A DNA stretch of 64,000 nucleotides. Origin: CAYZJR01 sp964503045. Lineage in GTDB: Bacteria; Cyanobacteriota; Vampirovibrionia; Obscuribacterales; Obscuribacteraceae. The stretch spans positions 62,001 through 126,000 of the forward strand of contig CAZCZI010000007.1 in assembly GCA_964503045.1 (NCBI GenBank), given 5' to 3'. The notes beneath the pieces were generated by a model. It had not been told where the DNA came from. It did no database searches and worked only from the letters and a program-made list of their open reading frames with translations. The translations under genes and the position numbers were made by a program. Shown here one piece after another: positions 28,068-37,235 of this stretch; the first letter of the stretch is position 1, and each line of letters opens with the position of its first letter.

Positions 28068-28079
28068 GGAAGTAACTAG

Positions 28080-28859
28080 CTATATGATGTCGATTAAAGA
28101 CTCTACTTCGTCGTGTGTCACGTCAGTCTCGCTCTTTGCCTTTTGGAATCCCTTTGGCACCTCAAACCTTGACCTTGGCACCAATGTCTTTTCGAATTTC
28201 TCTGTCAAAAAGTACTTTTTCAAACTATCTGCACCCATCATTGTTCGTGGAATGTTTCCATCTATCGGTGTCTTGGTTGTGAGTGGAACCTTGACCGCAA
28301 ATGAGAATATGTGAGCAATAGGCTTGGGCCAAGGTAGATCGGGTGTGCATCGCATCACTGCCTTTTTCTCTTGCGTCCCAAGTTCAACGTTGCTCTTTTG
28401 ATCTATCTTGTACGATTCGAGCGTGAGATTATAAGGTTTTAGAAGTTGATTCGGACCAAACTTTACCCATTTATGATCTCTAAACCAAACTGCAAACAGT
28501 GTATCTTTGCGAAAGCCCTTGAAGTCGGAGAATTTGTAGCTCGTATAGAGATGCCGTTTGTCATTGAAGATATATACCGTCCAATCGGGAGCTTGTGCCA
28601 CCATCGAGAACTTCTGATGAGGAAAGTCTAGCCTAATTGCCTTTTCGTTGTATTGGGTTTGAAAGCTTCCGCTTGCATGGCACGACTGAGCAAGCTGATA
28701 CACCTCGATTTTCGAGACTTTTTTTTCGTTTTTGGCGGAGGATGGTGTAGCACTTGGCAAAAGCAGACACACCGTAACTGATGTTGCAATGACAATATCT
28801 CGTATGCGGTGATGCATAATTTTGAAGAAAAGCAGCTTGTGAATTGAACTGGTAGTCAT
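28080..28859 (-). CDS. Secreted protein of unknown function
   Basis: 259 residues. The N-terminal signal peptide core is IVIATSVTVCLLLPSATPSSA; the start could be Met1 (28859) or Met15 (28817), neither with a good ribosome site. The mature protein is basic and beta-rich, with paired aromatic residues (DWTVYIFNDKRHLYTSYKF, WFRDHKWVKFGP) and a Pro-rich segment DLPWPKP. It might belong to a lipoprotein-carrier-like fold, but there is no motif to prove it. Convergent with the partner gene, 12 nt apart. Confidence 0.65.
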   Translation of the reverse strand: MTTSSIHKLLFFKIMHHRIRDIVIATSVTVCLLLPSATPSSAKNEKKVSKIEVYQLAQSCHASGSFQTQYNEKAIRLDFPHQKFSMVAQAPDWTVYIFNDKRHLYTSYKFSDFKGFRKDTLFAVWFRDHKWVKFGPNQLLKPYNLTLESYKIDQKSNVELGTQEKKAVMRCTPDLPWPKPIAHIFSFAVKVPLTTKTPIDGNIPRTMMGADSLKKYFLTEKFEKTLVPRSRFEVPKGFQKAKSETDVTHDEVESLIDII

Positions 28860-28955
28860 TATTTGAGTGTCAGCGCGCGCAAAAGATTGACACGAACAGA
28901 TTATAGGCGACTCAATTTGCTTTAGGTATTCAATTCAGGTTTCGACTTCTAACTT

Positions 28956-30707
28956 TCACTTACGTAGGGGTTCGAATCGAACCGTTCCATCAGGTCTGAC
29001 GGTCACCTTGCCTTCAAAAGTCTTTGTTCCATCCTGATTTTTCCAGACGTCATGTTTTCCTGCGTGTGACAGCGGTGAGGTAATTGTCCACACGTCGCCG
29101 GTGCCATCGATGTTTTTCGTTGTGACACGAATAGGCTCGTGCGTGGCGATGTTGTAGTCAATTTGGTTGCTTGTGCCATTCGCATCAGTTGATCGCCGAA
29201 CTAAATATTTTCCTTCGCGATTGCGAGTCTGCACCGATTCGCTTCCATTTGTATATTGAGTGAGAATGCGGCCTGCTCCTTCGTCGGTGACTCGAATCGA
29301 TCCATCGGGAAGTCGCATAACATCTACTGGTGCCTCGCGTCCATCAGCCGATTTCCATGCGCTGTTTGCATCGGATCTCGAATAGGCGAAATCTTGCGCT
29401 CGCATATCTGTGCCTTTTAGCGTTATGGCAATCGGTTGTGCGTTTTTGTCATATTGAACACGTGTGATCGAGCCATTGCGAGCATCGAACTGTGTCAGTA
29501 GCGCTTCACCGGTTGGTCCTCGCTCAATTACGGCTGATTGATTCCCATGGTTCTTGCGCCACTGACCGTCCTCTTGGAGGATCCTTTGAACTTCGTCTCC
29601 TTTCGGAGCGTCTTGCCACACCCTGCCTGAACGTTGATCCATGTGAATGTCTTTCACTGTCAACGCCATACTAGGATCTGTGTTTTTCGATCCATCCAGT
29701 GCTTTTCGATCGGGTGCTTTGGCACCCGGATCAGGACGGAAGATAGACCAGCCGTCCGCATTCTTTACACCGATTTCGACCACTTTCTTATTTGCATCAG
29801 TGACCGTATATTTTTTCGGTTTTACGTCTTTTGTATCGTACTCGAAATTAGTCATGCGCCCTTGCGGTGTCACTTCGCTGAGTACACGTCCACTCTTGTC
29901 GCGGGTGACGAAATCGCCGTCGCGCTGCTGTTCGTAAAGGGTTCCATCGACACTCTTCATCACGAATTGACCGTTTTTGTTGATCCCGACATCGACTATT
30001 TTTGCTTGTTCCAACCCGGCAATTTTTTGCTCTTGTGGAATATCTATATTCCAGAATTGATCGCCTGCATTCTTGATGCCTTGACCTTTTGCATTTCCAT
30101 ACTTGTCAGTCATGAAAAAGCGCGATGGTGAGCTGGAATCTTTGTTGTATAGAAGAGAGGTTCTGTCGCCACCGACGTTGACTATTTCCTGGGCGCGGTG
30201 TTGGTTGGATGCGTCAAACTTTGTTTGTGATCCGTCACCAAATCGCATGACGCTGGAGCCATCTGCTTTCTTTTCTGTCTTGCCTTCAAACTGTAAGTTC
30301 GAAGACGGGTCGATTTCGCCGGTCGGAAATTTCATTCCAGGATCACCCGCCGGTATCACACGCCGTTTTCTGAGATCCACGCCAAAACCTGTGCTTTTAT
30401 CTCCGAGATCGGTCGAGAAAGCCAATCCTTTTTTTGTGCGTGTCACGGTAATATCGGACGGCGCTACTACGCACCTGTTGTTGTCTTTGTCGTACGTAAG
30501 GTTTTCGGAGACGGTGTGTCCCAATTGATCGACGTGCTGATTGTGGCTTCCTGGGCGCCGATCCATTTTCTTTGTTTCAGTCTTGAGACTGCGGGTAATG
30601 TCTTTCCGCAGAGCATCAGCTTCTGCTGCGCGCCCTTCCTTTTCGGCTTCGCGCCAATCATGCAATTTGGATGCTACACAATCGCCTATGCCTTCGCAAC
30701 CACTCAT
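28956..30707 (-). CDS. DG-repeat protein, related to the 21.5 and 23.6 kb repeat proteins
   Basis: The start is set at the ATG at 30707 with GGGGA 7 nt upstream; a TTG at 30722 is less likely. 583 residues, no signal peptide or membrane helix. After a charged helical head (residues about 15-60), the chain is a series of beta hairpins with D/N-G turns: ADGSSVMRFGDGSQTKF, VGINKNGQFVMKSVDG, DARNGSITRVQYDKNAQP, RLPDGSIRVTDEG. It ends in VRPDGTVRFEPLRK. The ITRVQYDKNAQPIAIT and FEYDTK segments resemble YD/RHS repeats more than its neighbours do. There is no recognisable C-terminal enzyme domain. Divergent from the first response-regulator gene. Confidence 0.78.
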   Translation of the reverse strand: MSGCEGIGDCVASKLHDWREAEKEGRAAEADALRKDITRSLKTETKKMDRRPGSHNQHVDQLGHTVSENLTYDKDNNRCVVAPSDITVTRTKKGLAFSTDLGDKSTGFGVDLRKRRVIPAGDPGMKFPTGEIDPSSNLQFEGKTEKKADGSSVMRFGDGSQTKFDASNQHRAQEIVNVGGDRTSLLYNKDSSSPSRFFMTDKYGNAKGQGIKNAGDQFWNIDIPQEQKIAGLEQAKIVDVGINKNGQFVMKSVDGTLYEQQRDGDFVTRDKSGRVLSEVTPQGRMTNFEYDTKDVKPKKYTVTDANKKVVEIGVKNADGWSIFRPDPGAKAPDRKALDGSKNTDPSMALTVKDIHMDQRSGRVWQDAPKGDEVQRILQEDGQWRKNHGNQSAVIERGPTGEALLTQFDARNGSITRVQYDKNAQPIAITLKGTDMRAQDFAYSRSDANSAWKSADGREAPVDVMRLPDGSIRVTDEGAGRILTQYTNGSESVQTRNREGKYLVRRSTDANGTSNQIDYNIATHEPIRVTTKNIDGTGDVWTITSPLSHAGKHDVWKNQDGTKTFEGKVTVRPDGTVRFEPLRK

Positions 30708-30882
30708 CCTTTGTCCCCGCAACTAGACAATCATTTGTAATCTGGTGTGGCTCAAGGGCGTACATTAAATCCCTGAGCAGTCTGATTCTGCAACCAGCAT
30801 GTTGCAACTGTTGTGGCAAAAGCATGACAATAACCGCTACGATTAGTGTGCAAACTACGCGGTTGCAAAGCGGGTGTCGAGA

Positions 30883-31569
30883 ATGGCAAAAATCTTGCTT
30901 GTCGAAGATGACGATGACCTCTGTGAAAACATAGAGGATTGGCTCGTCTTGGAGAAACATCTAGTCGAAGTAACATGCGACGGCAGTGACGCGCGCGCTC
31001 TAATGAAGGACTTTTCCTTTGACCTGATCATTCTTGATTGGGGATTGCCCAATGTTACCGGCATTGAGCTACTCAAAGAGTTTCGCCGCAATGGGGGATT
31101 GACTCCTGTGCTGATGCTCACTGGAAAAGACAAAATTGAAGAGCGTGAGTTTGGCTTGGACAGTGGCTCTGACGACTATTTGACCAAACCGTTTGATCTG
31201 CGCGAACTCTCGGCGCGGGTGCGAGCGCTTTTGCGTAGATCGGCGCAATCCGCAACCAATGTTTTGAAGGCCGGATACTTAGAACTGGATACGACCAAAT
31301 GCACGTTGCTCAAGGAGGGTAGCTTGGTTTCGCTGCTTCCGAAAGAGTACGCGCTTCTCGAGTTTTTGATGCGTCACCCTAATCAAATCTTTGATGCAGA
31401 CAAACTGCTAGATCGAGTTTGGGGATCTGATCAGGGTGTGGGAACAGAAACAGTGCGAACATGGATAATGCGATTGCGTAAAAAAATTGACATTGATGGA
31501 AAAGATTCAATGATCACTAATGTCAGGGGTCTCGGTTATAGGCTTGATTCGCAAGATAAAAGAGATTAG
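30883..31569 (+). CDS. OmpR/PhoB-family response regulator
   Basis: ATG at 30883 (a GTG three codons upstream is also open). Receiver domain 1-120: acidic pocket Glu8/Asp9, phospho-acceptor Asp52 (LIILDWGLPN), Thr in LMLTGKD and Lys in YLTKPF. Winged-helix DNA-binding domain about 128-225, with LLPKEYALLEFLMRHPNQIF, the recognition helix TVRTWIMRLRKKID and the wing VRGLGYRL. The gene precedes the histidine kinase by 9 nt. It is a close paralog of the regulator at 37.8 kb. The PhoB-type fold predicts binding to 11-bp-spaced direct repeats, as found at 36.4 and 39.8 kb. Confidence 0.95.
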   Translation: MAKILLVEDDDDLCENIEDWLVLEKHLVEVTCDGSDARALMKDFSFDLIILDWGLPNVTGIELLKEFRRNGGLTPVLMLTGKDKIEEREFGLDSGSDDYLTKPFDLRELSARVRALLRRSAQSATNVLKAGYLELDTTKCTLLKEGSLVSLLPKEYALLEFLMRHPNQIFDADKLLDRVWGSDQGVGTETVRTWIMRLRKKIDIDGKDSMITNVRGLGYRLDSQDKRD

Positions 31570-31578
31570 CAAAGGACC

Positions 31579-33390
31579 ATGAAGTTTCAATTGAAACTAT
31601 CGCATCAAGGACTGATACTGGTTGCTGTGCCTCTGATTTTTGAGATTGGCTTCATTGCCTGGCTCAACGAAATGCAAATCGAGACAGAGCGCGAAGTCGA
31701 GCGTCAAACCCGAGCGCATGCGATTGTGAATCACACCAACAAACTTCTGCGGCTCATGATGGATTCCGCTGCTGGAGTCGGTGCGTATAGTGTCTCTGAA
31801 AGTGAAGATTATTTGGAACGTTCAAACCGGTTGCGACAAGCGGCGAAGGATGAACTTGTCGTGTTGGAAGGACTGGTCAAAGACAGCCCGGAGGAGCGTA
31901 TCGCCTTGGGCAAAATCAAAGACATCATCACGACTGCCGAGCAGGAAATTCGTGAGATTCACCACATGATCAAACACGATCATGCCTTTGAAGGACGCAT
32001 GCGCGCGGTTAAGCTACGACCGCTCGCCAACCGGCTATCTATCGCAGTCGATAGTTTGTCGGAGGCCGAAAGAATTGTCGAAGAATCGAGCCCGAAAGTG
32101 CAAGCCGAGAAGCGCGCGCAGATGAAGCAGCTACTCGTTGCAGGTGTGACCGGAAACATTCTGCTTGCACTTGCCCTTGCATTTTACTTCAATCGTAGAA
32201 CAACGCGACGTCTTGCAATTTTGATGGACAACACTCATAAACTGGCTAAAGAACAGCCTCTCAACCCACCATTGACCGGTGTGGATGAGCTGGCACACCT
32301 CGATAAAGTCTTTCAAGACATGGCGAGTTCTTTAGGAACAGCCATGAGAAAGGAGAGAGTCATAGTCGAGAAGGCGGTCGATGTAATTTGCACGCTCGAT
32401 GAATTCGGTCATATAACGCGCATTAGTCCTGCCTGTTTGAAAATGTGGGGGTACTCGCAACAGGAGGTTCTATCAAAGCTTTGGATAGATCTTGTTGCAG
32501 AAGAAGACAAAGAAATTTCGATGAGCACTTTCCGCGGCATCAAAGAGAAAGTCGATGCAGAATCCACTTTCGAAAATCGAGTGCGGCACAAAGATGGAAA
32601 ATCCGTTTATATGTCTTGGTCTATTAGATGGTCACGAGAAGATCAATTATTCTTCTGCATTGGTCACGATGTTACTGAGCGCCGTGAGATCGAGAGAATG
32701 AAGGAAGAGTTTATCTCGATGGTGAGTCATGATTTGCGAACACCGCTTTCGTCGGTTCGTGGATTTTTTGAACTGCTCGATAGTGGAATTTGCGGTGAAC
32801 TCAACGAGAAAGGCAAAAACAAATTGGCGGCCGCCGATCGCAATATTGTTCGCTTAATCAACCTAATCAAAGATCTGCTCGATGTTGAGCGCAGCAAGTC
32901 CGGGATGATGGTAGTCGATCCGGTTGAGGTGCGTGCCAGCTTGTTGATCGAACGCTCAGTCGAAGCAGTAAAAGTGCAAGCAGACAAGCTCGGTATCGAG
33001 ATCGAGGTGGACGACGGTGACGTAGTTGTGCTTGCCGATAGCGAACGTATCGTGCAGGTGATTGTCAATTTGCTTTCAAATGCCCTCAAGTTTTCTAAGG
33101 GTGGAACAACGATAACAATCTCGACACACCTTGTTGATGATTGGCTTGAATTCAGAGTTAAGGATGAAGGAAGAGGTATTCCTGCAGGATTCAAAGACAA
33201 AATTTTCGACAGATTTCAGCAGGTATCAAAGAAAGATGCCACCGAGAAGGAGGGTACTGGACTTGGTCTTGCGATTTGCAAAGAAATTGTCCATCTTCAT
33301 GGTGGCACCATCGGCGTTGAGAGCAAAGAGGGCAATGGAAGCCAGTTTTGGTTCCGATTGCCTCTTCCGTCCTTAACCTATCCTTCCTAG
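31579..33390 (+). CDS. Hybrid-sensor-type membrane histidine kinase (HAMP-PAS-HisKA-HATPase)
   Basis: 603 residues. TM1 about 12-32, a periplasmic helical sensor about 33-185 resembling CHASE3-type four-helix bundles, TM2 about 187-208, HAMP about 210-262, PAS about 270-375 (VDVICTLDEFGHITRISP), HisKA with phospho-accepting His384 (SMVSHDLRTPLSS), and HATPase with N box NLLSNALKF, G1 DEGRGIP and G2 GTGLGLAI. There is no receiver domain; it partners the response regulator 9 nt upstream. The signal is unknown. It is a paralog of the kinase at 39.9 kb, with matching N-termini (QLKLSHQGLILV versus KLKLSTQVFVLV). Confidence 0.94.
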   Translation: MKFQLKLSHQGLILVAVPLIFEIGFIAWLNEMQIETEREVERQTRAHAIVNHTNKLLRLMMDSAAGVGAYSVSESEDYLERSNRLRQAAKDELVVLEGLVKDSPEERIALGKIKDIITTAEQEIREIHHMIKHDHAFEGRMRAVKLRPLANRLSIAVDSLSEAERIVEESSPKVQAEKRAQMKQLLVAGVTGNILLALALAFYFNRRTTRRLAILMDNTHKLAKEQPLNPPLTGVDELAHLDKVFQDMASSLGTAMRKERVIVEKAVDVICTLDEFGHITRISPACLKMWGYSQQEVLSKLWIDLVAEEDKEISMSTFRGIKEKVDAESTFENRVRHKDGKSVYMSWSIRWSREDQLFFCIGHDVTERREIERMKEEFISMVSHDLRTPLSSVRGFFELLDSGICGELNEKGKNKLAAADRNIVRLINLIKDLLDVERSKSGMMVVDPVEVRASLLIERSVEAVKVQADKLGIEIEVDDGDVVVLADSERIVQVIVNLLSNALKFSKGGTTITISTHLVDDWLEFRVKDEGRGIPAGFKDKIFDRFQQVSKKDATEKEGTGLGLAICKEIVHLHGGTIGVESKEGNGSQFWFRLPLPSLTYPS

Positions 33391-33429
33391 ACTCTTCGTC
33401 CATCGTTTATTTGTCTTTTCGTTTCTTCC

Positions 33430-34053
33430 TTATTTAGAATTGCCTCTCAATTTTTGCGCGATCTTCGGAAGGTCATCTTTCTCGATTTCGAGATCTGGGA
33501 AGATGTAATTTTCGCGAGCGAGTTTGCACTGGTCGTAGTGTGCACCGATGTAGAGGAGAGTTGCGCGTTCTTCAGGAGTGTTGGCGTCTTTGATTGCTTG
33601 CCCTAAGCGTTGCACCGAGAAGCTGTTTTCAATTCCGCAGAGCTGTTTGAAGTTCTTTTCCAAGTACGCTTGCGCCGATTCTGGTGTTACGTTCGGAAGT
33701 TCTGCCACTGCTTTACTGAGATCGTTTTGATCGATTCCGGCAAGTGCTTGTCTAATGTGAGACTTGGCGAGATTTTGACCTTCAGGATTTTTCTGTGCTT
33801 CGACCCACTCTGCGGCTGTCTGTGAAAGGGCTTCAGCTTTCTTGTCTTGTTTGGCGTCTTGCGAGTCGTCACCAAAGTTGATTTCGATAGGGGCGAGGTA
33901 TTTGCTGGCAGTGTCGGCGCCTGCAGATTTTTGAATGTCTCTGGCTTGTCCGTACAGATCTGTGATGCTCATTTCGCTGAGAAACTTCGATGATTCAACT
34001 TTGTCTGCGGTTGCTTTGTTGCCATCAAAAGTTTCGAATGCTGTTGTAGACAT
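33430..34053 (-). CDS. Helical cytoplasmic protein of unknown function
   Basis: The ATG at 34053 has a near-perfect GGAGGATC ribosome site, which rules out the 49 codons that the open frame adds upstream. 207 residues, all-helical by composition, with no signal peptide. Repeated short helices follow, with NLAKSHIRQALAGIDQNDLSKAVAELP and SAQAYLEKNFKQL. A single Cys in QCKLARENY near the C-terminus. The Ala/Lys/Gln-rich style resembles the neighbouring EF-hand family proteins, but I find no calcium loop. Convergent with the kinase gene. No family recognised. Confidence 0.68.
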   Translation of the reverse strand: MSTTAFETFDGNKATADKVESSKFLSEMSITDLYGQARDIQKSAGADTASKYLAPIEINFGDDSQDAKQDKKAEALSQTAAEWVEAQKNPEGQNLAKSHIRQALAGIDQNDLSKAVAELPNVTPESAQAYLEKNFKQLCGIENSFSVQRLGQAIKDANTPEERATLLYIGAHYDQCKLARENYIFPDLEIEKDDLPKIAQKLRGNSK

Positions 34054-34337
34054 GGAAGATCCTCCGGAAATTAAACAGCGCGGGCTAAGAGGGGTAGGAT
34101 TGTGGCTCCTTGGTCCTCGATATTGCGCTTTGTTGGGAAGGGGGGTCGGTCGGGTCAGGTGCCGTTCTGTGCTCACAATATAGCGACCCCAACGTAACAC
34201 GAACGTGAAACGTCACGGGAGTGAAAAAATCGAATGTTGCCCGCTGGGCGCGTCTATATATAGGGTTCGATTTGCGGGACGAAAGTCTGAGAACCCTCAA
34301 AGTCCGAAATCCCTGTAAAATTCGAGGTTTTAGGCGG
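34054..34337. other. Intergenic region between two minus-strand genes
   Basis: 284 bp without a credible gene. It contains GTAACACGAAC followed by GTGAAACGTCA (34191-34212 region), two 11-bp steps reminiscent of OmpR-type sites, in the opposite orientation to the downstream gene. I see no clear hairpin. Confidence 0.3.
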
Positions 34338-35735
34338 TCAACCCGGCGAAATCTGGGTCAATAGCAAGTTTAAGCTTTCCGCCATGGTCGGGTGGGTGAA
34401 AATAGTGTCTCTAACCGTTTTATAGGAAAGCCCACCCAGCATCGCGACTTGAACCACAGACATGACCTCGCCGGCTGAGTGACAGAGAAGCGAGCAGCCG
34501 AGAATCTTTTCGGTCTTCTTATCTATCACTGCTTTGAGCAGTCCTTTTCTTTCTCCGGAAGTCACGCTGCGAGGAATTTTTGCAGCGGGTATTTTCGCAA
34601 CGAGAATCTCATGACCTTTTTTCCGCGCTTCTTCTTCTGTGAGTCCGACGCGCCCAAGTTCTGGATCAATAAACAAGGTGTATGGAACAATACGATCTTT
34701 TGTCGAGCGCCCGGCATTGTCTAACACGTTGTCACGGATGATTCGATAATCGTCCCAAGAAACGTGAGTAAACAATGGTCCGCCGTTGCAATCACCAATT
34801 GCCCAAATGCCGTCGACGTTTGTCTCCAACCTACTGTTTACTTTGATACTTCCGCGCTCTGTCTCTACTCCTGCGACCGCGAGGTTCAGATTTTCAATAT
34901 TCGATGTTCTTCCGATCGCCAGCATAAAATGCGAGCATGAAATGGCTTCGGTACCGCTCGGTGTTTTCATCGAGACAGTAATGGAGTTGTCTTTCTTTCG
35001 AGCGACGTAAGTGACGTTGGTGTCTGCGAGAAACTTGATTCCCTCTTCTTCGAGAAGTTCTTTTATGAGCGCCGCAATATCCTCATCTTCGCGCGGGAGA
35101 AATCTGTTGCCTCTAAGAAGAACTGTAACTGCACTTCCCAACCTGCGAAAAATTTGTGCAAACTCAAGAGAGATGTAGCCACCACCTAGGATGACCAAGT
35201 GTTCAGGCAGTGTATCAAGCTGCATAATGGAAGTGCTGGTCAAATAGGGCACATCAGCGAGTCCCTCAATAGCAGGGATGGTGGTTCTGCTGCCTGTGTT
35301 TATGTAGATTCTGCCTGCGGTTAGTGTCCTTGTGCCACCATCTTTAAGGGCGACTTCAATAACTTTTGGTTCAATGAACTTTCCTGTTCCAACAATAAAC
35401 TCCATGTTGGGTGTAGAGGTGAATAACTTCCAGTGATTGTCGACCATGTCTTGAACCACATTGTTCTTCCTGGCAATGATGCCTGCAAGACTATTTTCTG
35501 CGGATTCGAGCTTTACTCCGAATTCCTGCGCACGGTGTGATAGGTCGACAACTTTCGCGCTTGCAACCATTGTTTTAGTTGGTATGCAGGCGACGTTTAT
35601 GCAGGTGCCGCCGATTTGTCCGCGCTCAATCAGAGCGACCTTGTGGCCTTTAGGCCCTAGTGCCATAGCCAGCGATTTGCCTCCCTTGCCGCCACCCAAG
35701 ACGATATCGTCGAACTTTTCCGGAGTTGCCACCAA
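34338..35735 (-). CDS. FAD-dependent pyridine nucleotide-disulfide oxidoreductase (MerA/RclA/Lpd-like)
   Basis: The start is placed at TTG 35735 or GTG 35732, which follow GGGGG and give the usual family length of about 465; the frame stays open to 35891 but without coding style. FAD site VLGGGKGGKSLA, redox-active Cys pair in GGTCINVACIPTKT, NAD(P) site LGGGYISLEFAQIFRRLG, second FAD motif IWAIGDCNGGP, and C-terminal dimerisation domain with the catalytic His-Glu in IFTHPTMAESLN. It lacks the extra HMA domain and terminal Cys pair of true mercuric reductases. Likely a broad-specificity thiol or reactive-species reductase of the RclA-like branch. Cytoplasmic. Confidence 0.9.
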   Translation of the reverse strand: MVATPEKFDDIVLGGGKGGKSLAMALGPKGHKVALIERGQIGGTCINVACIPTKTMVASAKVVDLSHRAQEFGVKLESAENSLAGIIARKNNVVQDMVDNHWKLFTSTPNMEFIVGTGKFIEPKVIEVALKDGGTRTLTAGRIYINTGSRTTIPAIEGLADVPYLTSTSIMQLDTLPEHLVILGGGYISLEFAQIFRRLGSAVTVLLRGNRFLPREDEDIAALIKELLEEEGIKFLADTNVTYVARKKDNSITVSMKTPSGTEAISCSHFMLAIGRTSNIENLNLAVAGVETERGSIKVNSRLETNVDGIWAIGDCNGGPLFTHVSWDDYRIIRDNVLDNAGRSTKDRIVPYTLFIDPELGRVGLTEEEARKKGHEILVAKIPAAKIPRSVTSGERKGLLKAVIDKKTEKILGCSLLCHSAGEVMSVVQVAMLGGLSYKTVRDTIFTHPTMAESLNLLLTQISPG

Positions 35736-35905
35736 TTGATATCCCCCTTGTCTTGACTTCGAAGCACTATATTGTAGTATCAAGCACTGAATGTGCAGGC
35801 GCTTGTTTGCATGGCAACCCAGCTTGACATTGTTGATGACGGGTTTATTAAGATGCCGCCCGAGCAGCCACGGCGAATTAAGTGCTGGCACTCGCTAAGA
35901 AGCAC

Positions 35906-36283
35906 TTAGGTGGGCGCTCGACGGCTGGCTGCAACTTGTGCTTTCGCTTGTTCCAATGCACTTTGTTCTACGAACAATCCTTTGCGCTCATAACACTTCC
36001 AAAGTTCCGACCACTGCATCACAATGAAATTATTCTTTGAAAGCTTTTTTACTGCACGAGTGAGTTCGGCATTACCGGCGGCAAGCAAGATGTAGTCTTT
36101 CAGCCCGGCACATGGCGAGCAGAGAACCTCTTGCTCATCACTGCCTTGTTCGAGCTTGACGATAGCGTCTTTCTCCAACTTCGCATCGCAGCCGTAGCAA
36201 CGCGATGCTTTGCTTAGCGCATAGACTACAGGCACAAATTTCTTGTCGTCTTTTCCTTGTTCACTCATTGCGATGACACTCAT
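35906..36283 (-). CDS. Zinc-ribbon-like protein, N-terminal part of DUF2293-type proteins
   Basis: 125 residues. A CxxC...CxxC ribbon (CYGCDAKL ... LCSPCAG) is followed by the segment AAGNAELTRAVKKLSKNNFIVMQ and KCYERKGLFVEQSALEQAKAQ. This order matches the leading section of DUF2293 proteins; the DUF2293 domain that normally follows is absent. Either a natural short form or a 3' truncation. A TATAAT-like sequence lies about 20 nt upstream (minus strand near 36305). Start could be Met1 or Met6. Function unknown. Confidence 0.65.
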   Translation of the reverse strand: MSVIAMSEQGKDDKKFVPVVYALSKASRCYGCDAKLEKDAIVKLEQGSDEQEVLCSPCAGLKDYILLAAGNAELTRAVKKLSKNNFIVMQWSELWKCYERKGLFVEQSALEQAKAQVAASRRAPT

Positions 36284-36373
36284 CAGCTGTTGTCACGTTT
36301 GCATATTATAAGGTCTAATCTGCCTCCTTACATTTCTGCGACTCGAATCCACAAAGGTGTTTGATTTGCGCAT

Positions 36374-36402
36374 GTCACAAATCTGTTATGTATCTGTCAC
36401 GC
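36374..36402 (+). promoter_or_regulatory. Three-step 11-bp direct-repeat operator upstream of EF-hand gene A
   Basis: GTCACAAATCT, GTTATGTATCT and GTCACGCTCTT follow each other without gap. GTnAn recurs every 11 bp, the layout bound by OmpR/PhoB-family regulators. The first 13 bases, GTCACAAATCTGT, are identical to those of the element at 39784-39756, which also precedes an EF-hand gene on its coding strand. It lies 55-83 nt upstream of the ATG at 36457. Confidence 0.65.
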
Positions 36403-36456
36403 TCTTGTGATTGCGTCTGCACTAGACTGCGACGAACACACGGATGGAGACGGGAG

Positions 36457-37203
36457 ATGGGGAATGCGTCGTTGAATAGTACAGGGCGTTCGGAGATATC
36501 GAGCGAGTCATCGCGAGCCGAAGTAGCGCTCAATATACAAGAACACCTCAATTATCAGGAACAGCACCTTACTGCTGCCGAACAAAAGAAAGAAAGGCAA
36601 GAACTCACGGCTTTTCTGCAAGAGTCGGGACAACTGCCCGCACTTTCAATTGATTGGGCGATTTCGAACTTCTCCGGCATTGATGAGAACACAGACGGAT
36701 CAATCACTGGAGTGGAGCTGTTGAAGTACAAGAAGGATGGTTCGTACGATCAAATGATGATGAAAGGACTTCTTCTGAACTATCAGTCCATCAAAGAAGC
36801 AACGCACAGCGACTGCGATACATCCGGGCTCACAAAGGACGATATGAAGAGTTTTGTTGAAAACATTGGACAAGACAAAAAGGTTGACCAAGTGCTGCAA
36901 TCGGAAGAGAAGTCGACAAGCTCTCTGCCGCCGAGTCTGTTGGAAGCAGCAACCCAAAGAGTGGGCGAAGGCGCATATGCAGCGGCGCAACGCCTGCTCC
37001 CAAATGGCACGCTCGCTGAAATCAAAGCTTTGACCACCACTCTAAATGAAGAATATGCTCGCGCTACCGGTGATACCACATTCGATCGCAAGTATATGAA
37101 AGTTGGATACGAGTTTATCAATGAAGAAAATGCTGAACGCATCTTTGCTCGTCATAAAGCATTGCAAGATTTATATCCCGACTTGTGTCTAAACAATAGA
37201 TAA
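36457..37203 (+). CDS. EF-hand-like calcium-binding protein A
   Basis: The ATG at 36457 follows GGAG at 7 nt; the open frame reaches further up but is Cys-rich and unlike coding sequence. 248 residues, no signal peptide. After a Gln/Glu-rich helix (about 25-60) comes a canonical EF loop, Asp76-Asn78-Asp80-Ser82-Glu87 (DENTDGSITGVE), and a second degenerate loop, DCDTSGLTKDDM (119-130). The C-terminus is helical. The region LPALSIDWA-about 20-loop is shared with proteins B and C (PIALDWALDNM; LPSLSVEYLKD), defining a family. Calcium binding is predicted for the first loop. Preceded by the 29-bp operator. Confidence 0.75.
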   Translation: MGNASLNSTGRSEISSESSRAEVALNIQEHLNYQEQHLTAAEQKKERQELTAFLQESGQLPALSIDWAISNFSGIDENTDGSITGVELLKYKKDGSYDQMMMKGLLLNYQSIKEATHSDCDTSGLTKDDMKSFVENIGQDKKVDQVLQSEEKSTSSLPPSLLEAATQRVGEGAYAAAQRLLPNGTLAEIKALTTTLNEEYARATGDTTFDRKYMKVGYEFINEENAERIFARHKALQDLYPDLCLNNR

Positions 37204-37235
37204 CCGAGAAACATTGCATGGAGGCATGCCGCAGA

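Noticed and set aside
30780..30830. Eleven-bp-spaced TTGTGGC/GCATGAC steps before the first response regulator
   Set aside because: Only two steps fit and they do not match the GTCACAAAT core, so chance cannot be excluded.
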